From assembly GCF_000004075.3 (NCBI RefSeq), contig NC_026659.2, positions 22,028,272 through 22,092,271 of the forward strand: a stretch of 64,000 bases of DNA, written 5' to 3'. Source of the DNA: Cucumis sativus. Lineage: Eukaryota; Streptophyta; Magnoliopsida; Cucurbitales; Cucurbitaceae. This document shows positions 1-11,985 of this stretch, one piece after another. The notes under the pieces are model-generated. The model worked only from the letters and a program-made list of their open reading frames with translations. It did not search any database and was not told where the DNA came from. How positions within the stretch are numbered: position 1 is the stretch's first letter; every line of letters begins with the position of its first letter. The translations under genes were made by a program, and so were the position numbers.

Positions 1-1014
1 CATAGTAACAATTAATTTAGTCTTTAAACTATTTAATTCTTATACTTTTAAATACAACCATTAACTATTTTACCATTTATGGTAATTTATTAGTATATAT
101 GGTAAATAATATTATTAAAATTTAATGAAATTTTTAGGTAAATTGTTAAACTGATTGATTGGATGTATATATGTGTGTATATATATATTCAAAAGGTTAA
201 TTTGGATCCTCAACTTTAAGTATTTTGCTCTTTCTACTTTTTAAAAGTATTTTTTTTTTCAATTTTTTTGTATCATTTTAAGGAATCAAAACATTACTTT
301 TTATCAAAAGTACAGATCAAAATAAACACGGAGAGAGTGTTTAGGGGCAAAATGTTGATTATTATAATGGTAGGTTACAACAATTTTGTACGTAGATTAT
401 TTTAGTTTAAGTTATAATAATATATATATGAGAAGTAAACTATTTTAGTTTAAGAAGTAAATAATAAATAGACTTTATGATGGATAGAATTTGGTAAATT
501 TTGTTATATTTATAAAATTTTTAAAATGTTGATCTATAGTTAATTATTTTGAATCTAATTGTTAAATATGCGACAATCTCAAATAAATAATTTAAAAATT
601 AAAAAGAAAAACTTAATCAAAAGAAATGTAGTTCAACAATGATGAATTAAGTTAGTAGTAAAAATGAAGAAAGATAGGAACTACATAAAGAGTTGTGGAA
701 GAGATTAGCATAGATGGTGTGAGTAGCCGAATTTGAGATATGACATGTGGTTGCCACTAATAGATCCGTACTTTGAATTTATATAATGATATGGTAAGAA
801 AGAAGAAGAAGAAATTAATGAAAAGTTTGACGTAATTAACAGTTCTGGGCCCTCTGGCGATGCCGAAAATACGATGGACACTATGAATTAACTTTCTTCT
901 TAATCTTCTTTAGCTGATACCCAATCTCTTCCCCAATCTGAATCTCTTCACCTTTTTCTTCTTCCATTTCTCTGAATCTTCACTCTTATTGATTCCCCCA
1001 TTGTTGTTGCAGTG
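1..1014. other. AT-rich upstream region and leader of the PMT9-like gene
   Basis: No coding potential is visible. Most of it is AT-rich intergenic DNA. A TATA-like stretch (TATATAATGATA) lies near 780 and a TGGGCCC site-II/TCP-type element near 846. A pyrimidine-rich leader (CTTCTT runs) occupies roughly 890-1010, just before the start codon at 1015. The promoter assignment is inference from position. Confidence 0.5.
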
Positions 1015-4000
1015 ATGAAGCACAAAACCCACTCCCTTTCCTCCACTCGTTTACTCAAACTCCTCCTTCTCGGATTCATCATCCTTCTCGCCCTCCTTTG
1101 CCTCTATTATGGATCCTCTTTCGCTCCCAGCTCCCGCAGATCTGATGGGGAAGATTCTGATCCTCTTTTTGCTGGTGACCTTTCCAATCATGATTTCGAT
1201 GATTTGCATGAACCTCATCGAGACCTGAGTCTTCAAGTCCCTCAGTCTATACCTGTAAGTATCACTAGTTTTGTGGGTTGTTTTTTTTTTTTTTTAGTTT
1301 AGAAGTTTGTTTGCTTGATATTATTCTTGTTTTGTTAATTTAGATCTGCGATGAAAGGTTTTCGGAGTTGATACCTTGTTTAGATAGAAACCTTATTTAC
1401 CAATTGAAATTGAAGCTCAATTTGAGTTTGATGGAGCATTATGAACGGCATTGCCCTCCTCCTGAACGCCGCTATAATTGTCTTATTCCTCCTCCTACTG
1501 GTTATAAGGTTGGTTATTTATGTACTTAGGGGAAGAAATTTTGGTGCTTTTATTGATGGGTTTTAAGCTTATTTTGAATTTTGATCCCGACAAAATTATA
1601 ACTAGAGTTTCAGATCCCAATAAGATGGCCAAATAGCAGGGATGAAGTGTGGAAGGCTAACATACCTCATACACACCTTGCACAAGAAAAATCAGACCAG
1701 AACTGGATGGTTGTGAATGGGGATAAGATCAATTTTCCTGGAGGTGGAACTCATTTTCATTATGGAGCTGATAAGTATATCATTGCACTTGCAAGGGTGA
1801 GTTGTTTCTCTGTTGTCAATCCTTGATGTATTGTACTGAAAGAGAGAGTGACAAATACAGTTCAATGTAGTCTCAAATTCGAGTATTTTGATAGCTTCCC
1901 AACTGTCAAAATTTATTTCTATGCTTAGTCTTCTTTCTGCAAGTAAATGAATAATGTGTGGACATGGATTCATGCTTAAATTCTTGTTGTGAGTATTGTC
2001 AGATGCTTAAGTTTCCTGGTGATAAGCTCAACAATGGTGGAAATTTGCGGAATGTCCTAGATGTTGGTTGTGGGGTTGCAAGTTTTGGAGCATATCTTCT
2101 TTCACATGATATTGTTGCTATGTCACTGGCTCCTAATGACGTGCACGAGAACCAAATACAATTTGCACTTGAGAGAGGGATTCCATCAACTCTTGGTGTT
2201 TTGGGAACAAAGAGACTCCCCTATCCAAGTAGATCATTTGAGTTGGCTCATTGCTCTCGTTGTCGAATTGATTGGCTACAGAGAGATGGAATCCTGTTAT
2301 TAGAACTTGACAGGTTACTGAGACCTGGAGGTTATTTTGCGTACTCCTCTCCTGAAGCTTATGCACATGATCAAGAAAATAGAAGGATTGGAATGGCTAT
2401 GCATGATATCCTGAAAAGGATGTGCTGGAAAGTTGTTGCCAAAAAAGATCAAACTGTCATATGGGGAAAGCCAATGAGTAATAGCTGTTACTTGAAAAGA
2501 GATCCAGGAACTCTTCCACCCTTGTGTAATTTGGATGATGATTCAGATTTGACTTGGAATGTGTCAATGCAAGCATGCATATCCCGATATTCTGCAAGTG
2601 AGTGCAAATGCTTTCTAGCCACACTCTTTTAGTCTTTCTTTGAAGAGTTTTCTCATTAAATGATCCTCCCATATTCTGCCTTAATTTTTCTATAAACTTA
2701 GTATGTCTATTTCACTTTTCTTTTTGCAAGCTTCTCGCTCACTTCTTGTGTGCACCTGGACGTTCTTTCACATTATTCTTTTTTTAACATATCAATGGAA
2801 CAGAGATGCACAAGCAAAAAGGAAGTGGACTAGTTCCTTGGCCACAGAGACTTACTTCAGCTCCACCACGTCTTGAAGAAGTTGGTGTCAGTGCAGAAGA
2901 ATTCAAAGAAGACAGTGTAAGTTTTTTGTAGATGTCATTTGTCAACTCATCTATGGTTTCTAAGCATTAGCAGCAACAAATGATGTTTCATTATTTACTT
3001 TTTTCCTCATATTTTAGAAACCTAATGGAAAGATTCAATTTATGCAGACTGTTTGGCAGCTTAGAGTGGCAGAATATTGGAAAGAAATGAGATTAGTCAT
3101 ACAGAGGGACTCCATCAGAAATGTGATGGATATGAATTCCAATCTTGGGGGGTTTGCTGCTGCACTGATTAATAAAGATGTCTGGGTGATGAATGTTGCT
3201 CCTATCAATTCATCTGCAAAGTTGAAGATCGTTTATGATAGAGGCTTATTAGGAACTGTTCATGACTGGTATGCACTTTACCCGCTCATTCTCAAAATTG
3301 ACTTTGATATTTTCCTTCTTACTTCTTTTTCCATGATATTAGTTGGATTTAGTAGTGTTAAACTTTTTCTTGATTATTTAAAATAATGGTATCTCCCATT
3401 GCCAGTCGATATGTTATTTTGACTGATTTGATCTTGTCATACTATAGCATAATTACAAACCTGATTATTTTTAAATGCTGAAAATTGTTGGATTTTTCTT
3501 GCACTTGACATTGTGTTTGGTCTAATAAGTTAAGAGGTAGAAATTGTGAACTGGCCCAAGGAGTTGGTGGATCCCGCTACTAAAAATTATCAATTTTATA
3601 TCTTATCAACTTCTTACATTGTGGGTCCATGAGTTCACAAATCCCTAGACTACATAACTCACTACTCCTCACAATTTTACTCCTTACCCGAAATACACCG
3701 TTAGAAAAGCAAGTTAAGGCAAGCACAATACATATGCCAAGCATCTAATTTAAGAGAAACACCTGGATAAAGCTGATTTATGTACGTGTGTGCAATCATC
3801 AGGCTTTACATTTCATTGTTTAAGTAGTTGCATCCACTTATTCCTTAATTTGAAAATGTCTGTAGTCATCAGGCCTCACGTTTTAATATTTGGGAAGTTG
3901 TATTCACTTGTAATTCGACTTTGCTTTATATTTGCTACCATCCTGTTTGTGTTCTTCGCTTACCCAGATTCCTTGGTTTTGTTTTACAGGTGTGAAGCAT

Positions 4001-4305
4001 TTTCCACATATCCTCGCACCTACGATCTTCTTCATGCTTGGGCTGTATTTTCGGATATTAATGTTCGTGGATGCAGTATGGAGGATCTATTAATTGAAAT
4101 GGATCGGATTCTAAGGCCAGATGGCTTTGTCATTATACGAGATGTTCCTTCTGTCATAAACTACATACGGAAGTATTTTACAGCCCTAAGATGGGATGGA
4201 TGGTTATCCGAAGTGGAACCTAGGGTTGATGCTCTTTCCAAAGTAGAAGAAAGAGTTCTAATTGCAAGAAAGAAGTTGTGGGAGAAAGAATTAGCAACTG
4301 TTTGA
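1015..4305 (+). CDS. PMT9: Probable pectin-type methyltransferase, PMT9-like
   Basis: Seven exons: 1015-1254, 1344-1508, 1614-1796, 2003-2597, 2804-2916, 3048-3268 and 3990-4305. They give 610 aa, close to Arabidopsis PMT9/PMT8 length as I recall it. A short cytosolic N-terminus is followed by one membrane anchor at about residues 13-33 (LLKLLLLGFIILLALLCLYY), as in type II Golgi proteins. The N-terminal half has the SAM-binding motif VLDVGCGVASFGAYL (about 214-228). The C-terminal half carries the second conserved block, NVMDMNSNLGGFAAAL, and ends with the DLLHAW...MDRILRPDGFVIIRD region. The family (Pfam methyltransf_29) is thought to methylesterify wall polysaccharides, mainly homogalacturonan, in the Golgi; the substrate here is inferred. 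The start is the first ATG of the exon and gives the family's MKH.. opening. Right after the stop, CAG/GTAGGT at 4324 looks like a donor for an intron in the 3' untranslated region. Confidence 0.93.
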
Positions 4306-7300
4306 TTTTGCTGCATTTTTCAGGTAGGTGTAAATTTATTTCCCTTTTGTGAATGAAGCATCTCATATCTTATTGCATTGACTCAAGTCTCATTCTTAGT
4401 TTATTGGCCTATACTTCAAATCTAGAATTGTTTTTTTTTTCTTCACTTTAGAGACTTTAAGATTCCTAACAAGAACACACTCAAGAACAAACATTGATCA
4501 AACACTTGAATACTAAAATATCTGAAAATATGGTATGATATCATAAGAAAAGTAACAAGATAACCTAGCTTTTCAAGATGGCTAGTCTCTCCTACATTTC
4601 TCAGAGGAAATTCCACAAAATTTTATACACCTTACTCCCAAACCCATTCCCTCTATTTATAACTAAGAGCTCTAACAAACTTTCTAACTATTTACCAACA
4701 TGCCCCTTCTAATAATCTTCCTAGTATTCTACTAATAATCCTACTATTTCTCTAAGTAGGTTTCTCACAGTTACACTTCTCTAGCTTCTTTCGCATCTAG
4801 AAATTTTGTTTCTTTATTTAGATGAAAGACACTTTTATTGAGGTGGGGTTCAAGGAAAACACTTCAACTTGAATCTATTTATTCTTTTTTTCTCCCTCAT
4901 TAGTTGGATTTCTTTTTGGTTACTGAGGATTTATAGTTGAAGGTTGTTTACCTGGTCTGTAAAACGTAACTTTTACCCTTGTAGGAAAACCAAACCAAGT
5001 ATTACATACTTTTATAGTCCTTGGCTCCCAGTTGAAAATGAAGATTGGGAAGCTTCGATCTACAGATAATATATTTATATTTGCTGCGGTGGCCATTTTC
5101 CCATTGACTTTCCCCGGTGATCGTTGCTGAAGATGAAGATGGAACGATACAACTGCCATGAAGATAGTCATTTTTGACAGAATGCACGAAATCAATGAGA
5201 TACATTGACAATAACTTTCTTTTTTTCGTCATGCAAGAAGATTAATGTGAAATTTCACTTTTTACCAAATAACTTTTTATAGAGTGGGCTGGAAGTTTTT
5301 TTTCCCCAATTTTTTTAGGATCAACTACATCACTATTTTGTCATTGCACAAAATAAACAACATATAGGGTAATAAATATTTATAAATAGAGGTTGGAGTT
5401 TATTGAACGAACTAAAGTCTTCATATAGGTCAGAAGACTATTGATAAGAACATATTGAGAAAGCTTAAACTTAATTCCTACAGTGATGATTATAAACGAA
5501 ACTATTATGTGCATTGAAAGGACCATTTACTGTTTCTTGAAGTTGATCTCTTCATCAGGTGAACCATATAATTACAATAAATCATGAACCAAAATAGAAC
5601 TTGCACAATCCATGAGTAAATATTCGCATACAACTTTCTTGGTATATTCTTGTTAGGGAAGTTTGTAAATGATAATCTAACTACCTCAGTTCGATTTCTT
5701 GATAAACATTTATTCTATCTCAAAATCTTTAATTTGTTATCTATTTTTTAATAAAGTTTTCAGAAATCAAGTCAAAACTCTAATACTGAAAAAATTAGCT
5801 TTTTTTATTTATTTGGAATTTGGTCAAGAACTCAATATTTTTTTAACCCAAGATTGATAGAAACAATAGTAGATAATAAAAAGAAATAAACTTAAAAATT
5901 AACGTCATTACTAATATAATGAAAATCTATTTGGTCCAACTAAAATCTAATATTATATCAACTGGAAGGTTTGTAATAAATTATCATTTATGGTTAAATA
6001 AGGATATTTTATGAGGTTGTAATCTACGGTGAAATAAAGAAATCTATAGATCTCCTAAATTAGCAAAATTGATTGGGCAGCTTGAATTAGAAAGCTGGTG
6101 GTTCAAAATACAGAATGAGCAAAAGATTGAAGCAACACCTAAAATGTCAATTGCTAACTTCACCTTTGGTAACTTGACTCTTTTTTTTTTAAGTTTTCCT
6201 TCAAAATTTAGAAAACAAATTTACTGTTAAAAAAAAAAGAGTGAATTAGTTACTAAAAACAGAAAATGAATAAATTATTAAGGAGAATAAAAATTTGATA
6301 CTCCGTAAGTTTGAAATAGGTATTTAACTTGTTCTTAAGCTTTAATGCTTTTCTATGCAGTCTCTATCTTTCAAGAAAGTCAATTCTACGGTTTTACTTC
6401 TCATTCAATGAAATCAATGTTCTTGATCAAACAATTTCATTATTATTATCATCTCTTTTATATATACCATTATTATTATTATTATGAGTTTTTTGATATT
6501 TCTTAAAATTATAACTTATTTGTTGGAATGAAACTTTGAAGTCAATTTTTGTGGACGTTGATAAAATAATAACAATAGTTTCTATTTGGAAAAACACACC
6601 AAGTAAATATATTCCTCAATTGAGGAAAGGGTGGTAGGGACTAAATTATTTTTTAAACAAAAATTAGGTACAAACAATTAATTTTAAGATTTATTAAAAG
6701 TTAATAACTTAAAAACTTTATAAACTTGATTAAAAATTTAAAAGCTTGCTAAATTATTCAAAATACCCCTTTTTCTCCTTCGTTAAAAGTTTCAAAAATA
6801 TTATTAAATTTTTTAAAAATTACTCTGGATGAAAATTGTTTCGATACTAATGGTAAAGATATCAAATTCTTTCTAAAAATTTAAAGATATTTTTAAAAGT
6901 TTTGAAAACTTGGGGATATCTTAGACTATGTACAAAGTTTAATTAAGGTCATCTTTTAAATTAATAATTTAGTCCAAAAAAACTTAAAAACATATTATGT
7001 TACATCTGAAAATTGATGGAGGAAAGTAATAAGAGTATAACATTTTCTCTCCAAAGGTTGAAGACTCGATCCACATTTCGATAGTTGTAATTGAAAAAAA
7101 GTTGAAGCTAACCCACAGACTTCATAAGTTAGTATAAACAACTAATTTCAATGGTAAACAATGTTAAAGTTTTGGACAATTATTGAATAACTTCTCTTTT
7201 TACTCATACCTACTTATCACAATTTATGAATTGGGGTCTTACACTAACTCTCCTCTCATCACTCCATTTATTGTGGTTAGAGGTTTCTGTTTTTGTTTAT

Positions 7301-7680
7301 ATTTCTCTTTCAACTATATATGCTTTTCTCGGTGTACTATTTTCATAGTTTTGTACAAAGCAAACATTTAATATTATTTAAACCTATAATAACTACCTAC
7401 AGGCTACGATATTTATTATTTGGTACAAATTTTAGTGTTTTACGTTCATCATTTTTTACTCTCTCATTTTCAAATTAAAATAGTTAGTTACATGTTGAGG
7501 GTTCATCAAATTTATAGAAACCTGAAAGGAGTAAACAAAAATATATAGTTATTATGAATATGAGAATTGATATGGAAAGGCATCGTCTCCTCCAACAGCT
7601 CAGCTAACGTAAAGAGTTACATAAAAACAAAAACTAAATTTTATTTTTAAGGCAAACAAAAAAGACGAATTCAAACTTCT
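4306..7680. other. 3' region of PMT9-like gene and AT-rich intergenic DNA
   Basis: A donor-like site at about 4324 and an acceptor-like TTGTAG at about 4985 suggest that a 3' UTR intron encloses the LTR fragment at 4450-4770. The sequence at 4985-5230 is less AT-rich than its surroundings and may be a 3' UTR exon. From 5300 to 7560 I see only AT-rich DNA with homopolymers and no convincing gene. Confidence 0.45.
4450..4770 (-). mobile_element. Solo-LTR-like fragment
   Basis: Read on the minus strand this begins TGTGAGAAACC and contains a well-placed TATA box (TTATAAAT, plus-strand 4655-4662). It then runs into a leader-like stretch and ends near TGTTCTTGTTAGGAATC, a layout typical of a plant LTR. 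No internal retrotransposon sequence adjoins it, so a solo LTR is likely. The outer boundary near 4450 is unclear and no target-site duplication was identified. Confidence 0.5.
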
Positions 7681-8528
7681 TCCCACAGTGTCTCTCAGCT
7701 CTATTCTCTTCGATTCCTTCGGAGATTAAACCTATAATTTCTCTCAATTCCCTTTCTAAACATATCATTTCCTAAATTTGCATCCCCTCCCTGTAATTCT
7801 CTCACCGACAACTCACTCCTTTCATGGCTTTCTAGATTTTTCAAGATTCAGATCGCTCTTTCTCCTGTTCCTCGACGTAGATCGCCATTTTCAGGTAACC
7901 CACTTCTTCCTGCTTTACTTCTTCTTTTTGTAGAAACTGATCATTTCGCCCATGTTTTCTCATTTCTAATTATGGAGCTTGTCAATTCCTGCTTTTCTTG
8001 CCCAGATGACCCCGATTTGTTCATCGTCCGAATTAGTTTTAATGTCTTTGGTAGTGTATGTTGATTATTTCTGGTTTTGTTGTTGCGTTTTTCGGTTTGG
8101 AAGTTAATCTTAGTTTTTTTTTTTAATGTTTGGCGGTGCAAGTGAATTTGATGCTTTGTTGCGAACTTTTTGTTGTTTAATTATTTGGCTTTTTTTGGCT
8201 CATTTCGTTAGTTTCCCTCTTTGTTTATCTTTTCAGACTTGCTTCTTTTAATAAAGGTGTTGACATCCGATCCAAGCTTGGAGTTCTGGAAGTTGCAAAA
8301 TTTAATACTGGATGTCATTCTTTGTTTCTACACTAAATAGGTTTCAGAGAGATATTCTTATTTAGCTTGAAACTTGAAGCTTTTGAACATCATGGTGAAC
8401 CCAATACGCGGGTTAGATTATAACTAAGCTCTTATATTCGTTTTTTATTGTAGTTATTGATGGTTTACACATTTTTTTCCTCCCATTTAGAATATTTATT
8501 TCAACTTGTAATGTTGTGCAGTGGAAAC
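7681..8528 (+). promoter_or_regulatory. 5' UTR exon and leader intron of the DUF707 gene
   Basis: A CT-rich, less AT-rich stretch (about 7681-7894) ends in CAG/GTAACC at 7894. A leader intron of about 627 bp follows, ending in TTGTGCAG at 8521, seven bases before the ATG at 8529. Leader introns of this kind are common in plant genes and can raise expression; that role is inference. Confidence 0.6.
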
Positions 8529-11500
8529 ATGAGAAAACCTAATGAGATAATGAGGATTCTAGTTACAACATTTGTTGGAGGTGTTTTTGGTTTCTTTTTA
8601 GGAGTATCCTTTCCCACGCTCTCATTATCCCAGGTAGAACATTTTATTTTCGGTGTTAGGTATACATTCAATTTCATTCATAATTATTTGGCTTGCATAT
8701 TATTGAAGGACAAGAAACCTTATTATTTGTATTTTTTATTTTGTTAGCTAAATTTCCCATCCAGCCTGATTCCTTCTATTGATCTCACTTACATTGAGGA
8801 CAAGTACTCAGGCCTCTCCACTGAAGCATTCTTGAATGCTTGGTCTTCTTTGAAGGGTAATAGAGGCATCTCCTCACAATTTTCACTGAACGAAACAAAG
8901 GTGCATCTTTTACCTAAACATTGTTTTCTTGTAGAATGCAAGCATGATTTTTTTCGTTAGTTTACTTATCAGATTTTTCTGATTTGTTTCACAGAAAAAG
9001 TTTAATGGTCTGTGTTCTATAAAAAATGTATTATTGATGTAAAACTGACAAGATGTTAACTATGGGGGTACACTGACTAATTTATTTTTTTTGAAATTTA
9101 GAGAAGAAATTAAGATTTCTTGTAAGGTAAGGAAATTGGATAACTGTGGATATCTTTATTTACTTTGACATGAGATGACATTATTGAGAACTTTTTGTAT
9201 ATATTTTCTGATTTCTTCTGGTAGAACTGGCTATTGAAATATTGACGACGATGCAGATATGGGTTCCTACAAATCCCCGAGGAGCTGAAAGATTACCACC
9301 TGGTATTGTTGAGCCTGAATCTGATTTTAACCTTCGGCGTCTGTGGGGTATGCCAAGCGAGGTACTAGTTCCCTACACTACAAAAGCTTTGCAACTCTTA
9401 CCTGCCCAATAATCTTCTGTGTGAAACTCATGAACAGCTTTAATGTAGTTCGCTTGTATTAGCTTACATGGTTTAAACTCGACCAATGAATTGATAGTCC
9501 AAATGTAGATTTGACAAAGACTGGAGAACTATGGCATAGGACTGAGTTGCTCATTGGTGCCAAAACAGTGACCAATTTGGTCTGGATTTACTTACTATTT
9601 ATATACGTGTGTGTGTGTGTGTGGAATGCTGCTTGACACCATTCACGAATCTACCTTTTTTTAACTGCAACACTACTTGTTTAGTGAACGTGTGTTTTGC
9701 AATGGTAGAAATGACTGGAAATTTCATCAAAGAGTATTGTTGACCCCCAATAAGTTTTTCCCCTAAATAATAAAATTTGAATTATATTTTTCTCTGTTTC
9801 CTGTTTGGCGTATGCATTTCTTGGAATACAAAAGATCAGCATGTTTTCCTTTTTAGACAAGGATGTTTGTTGCATTAACTTGAGACTTGAGATTATCACA
9901 TCCGATATCATTATGATTAAATAAGATCGTGATAGATACCTAGATTAGTATAGGGCTAAGCGTAGTTAGTTATGTAGGCAGTTAGATGGTTATAAATAGG
10001 AAGCTGGGGAGGGAAGAAAAGGGAGGATTAGTGAGTTTATATCAATTGAATAAGAACACATAAAAGACTCCCCTCTCTGCCTATCCTCTCTCTCAAGGAA
10101 GAGTCTAGAAAAACTACCCACAAAACTAATCCTCCCTTTTCTTCCCTCCCTAGCTTCCTATTTATAACCATCTAACTGCCTACATAACCAACTACCCTTA
10201 GCACTAATCTACGTATCTATCAGATCAATAGGAAAAAGCGACGTCATGTGTGACCTTATCTAACTGGTGAAATATTTCACTCATCTGTTAATTGAAATTC
10301 CCACTCTAGTTTTCAAACTGAATCCATTATTCCATTATTGTTGGCCTCACGTACAGGATTTGGCCATCAAACCAAAGTATCTGGTAACATTCACAGTTGG
10401 TTTTGATCAGAAAAAGAATATTGATGCAGCAGTTAAAAAGGTTAGTTGAAAAGGGGTGCGTCTTATTGTATTTATTTCTCCATATCTGACATATGTTGAC
10501 AGTTCTCAGAGAACTTCACGATCCTGTTGTTTCACTATGATGGACGAGCAAGTGAGTGGGAAGATCTTGAGTGGTCGAAGCGGGCTATCCACGTGAGTGT
10601 ATACAAGCAAACTAAATGGTCAGTTTTAAGCTCCTTACTAGTTACCAAAATAATCTTCCATAGAAGGTAGCAACAAATTATATTTGGTACATCTCATCTT
10701 AACTATGCACACTCCTTTCCTAGGTGGTATGCTAAACGTTTTCTACATCCTGATATTGTGGCATCATATGACTACATATTTGTTTGGGACGAGGATCTTG
10801 GAGTAGAACATTTTAACGCAGAAGAGTATGTTTGAAACCTTAGTCTCTAATTTTTTGAGAAAAACCAAGCTAAGTTAGAATCTCCTGGCCATTCCAGATA
10901 TATAAAACTTGTGAGGAAACATGGTTTGGAGATCTCGCAACCTGGGTTGGAACCAAATCAAGGGCTAACATGGCAGATGACTAAAAGAAGAGGCGACAGT
11001 GAAGTTCACAAGTAAGGGGAAAACATTTTTTTAATTGAAAAAAAACTTCCACGTTTATGGTTCATTTAAACATCCAAGTTTTATTGAAATACCGCCATGA
11101 TTCATCGTTGATTCTCTTTGGTTAAATGCAGGGAGACAGAGGAGAAACCTGGTTGGTGCACTGATCCACATCTTCCACCTTGTGCAGCGTATGCAACCAA
11201 TGATCTTATCTATTTAGTTTTTGTACTTGTTTCACCTTTTTTCTCTAATTCATACTATTTCAGTAGGACTTAACACTTAACAGGAACACTAAAGTTTTTA
11301 TTTTACATTGACATGCATGTAGTTTTGTTGAAATCATGGCAACTGTATTTTCCCGGGATGCATGGCGCTGTGTTTGGCATTTGATTCAAGTATGGATTCT
11401 TCCGCTTAGTTTGATCTATTGCCTTGACCTAGTTTTAGCTAGTTCTAAAATATTTTTCCCTCGTGGATATTATAGAATGACTTGGTTCATGGTTGGGGAC

Positions 11501-11985
11501 TCGATTTTGCACTAAGAAAATGTGTTTACGTAAGTACGAAACATCTCAATTTCCTGAGTTATATTTCACATGTTCATTTCTTCCCTAAATTCACTACTTG
11601 GTATTTTAAAACAGCCCGCCCATGAGAAAATAGGGGTCGTAGATGCTCAGTGGATTGTGCACCAAAGTGTTCCTTCTCTTGGTAACCAGGTAATCTGATG
11701 CTTTCGATATTACCCTTACTGTTTCATTACAAAGATCTTATTCTCACACTACTCCAACAGGGAAAAGCAGAAAATGGGAGGGCACCATGGGAAGGGGTAA
11801 GTATTCCAAACCCCCTCACTTCCCACCTTATTTAGAATTAATATTAAAAACTTTAATATGGACATTCACAGGTGAGAGAGAGGTGTAGAAAAGAATGGGA
11901 AATTTTTCGGAGCCGGTTGGCTGACGCAGAGAAAGCTTACTACAATGGTGTGGGGATTGATCCACCAAATTCAACTGAAGTGTAG
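8529..11985 (+). CDS. DUF707 family membrane-anchored protein
   Basis: Thirteen exons: 8529-8633, 8748-8900, 9257-9361, 10357-10440, 10503-10618, 10724-10825, 10898-11011, 11132-11188, 11323-11389, 11476-11529, 11615-11689, 11761-11796 and 11872-11985. They give 393 aa with closed phases. The N-terminus has one hydrophobic segment at about residues 9-29 (RILVTTFVGGVFGFFLGVSF), so a type II anchored protein is likely. The DUF707 body follows: KYLVTFTVGFDQKKNIDAAV, then a YDYIFVWDEDLGVEHF stretch near residue 210 whose DED resembles a glycosyltransferase metal-binding motif, then CVWHLIQNDLVHGWGLDFAL and IGVVDAQWIVHQ. The family is often labelled 'lysine ketoglutarate reductase trans-splicing related', a label with little biochemical support. 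A Golgi glycosyltransferase-like role is my inference. Intron 3 (9362-10356) holds the foldback element. The gene converges on the TruB gene. Confidence 0.92.
9925..10226. repeat. Long inverted repeat (foldback) in a DUF707 intron
   Basis: The left arm is about 9925-10032 and the right arm about 10125-10226. They are nearly perfect reverse complements of roughly 100 bp, separated by a loop of about 92 bp. Each arm carries TATAAATA (9991-9998 on plus; 10159-10166 on minus), and both point towards the loop. The ends GATAGATAC..GTATCTATC are also inverted. It could be a foldback MITE or two head-to-head LTR fragments. It lies inside intron 3 and leaves the splice sites intact. Confidence 0.85.
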
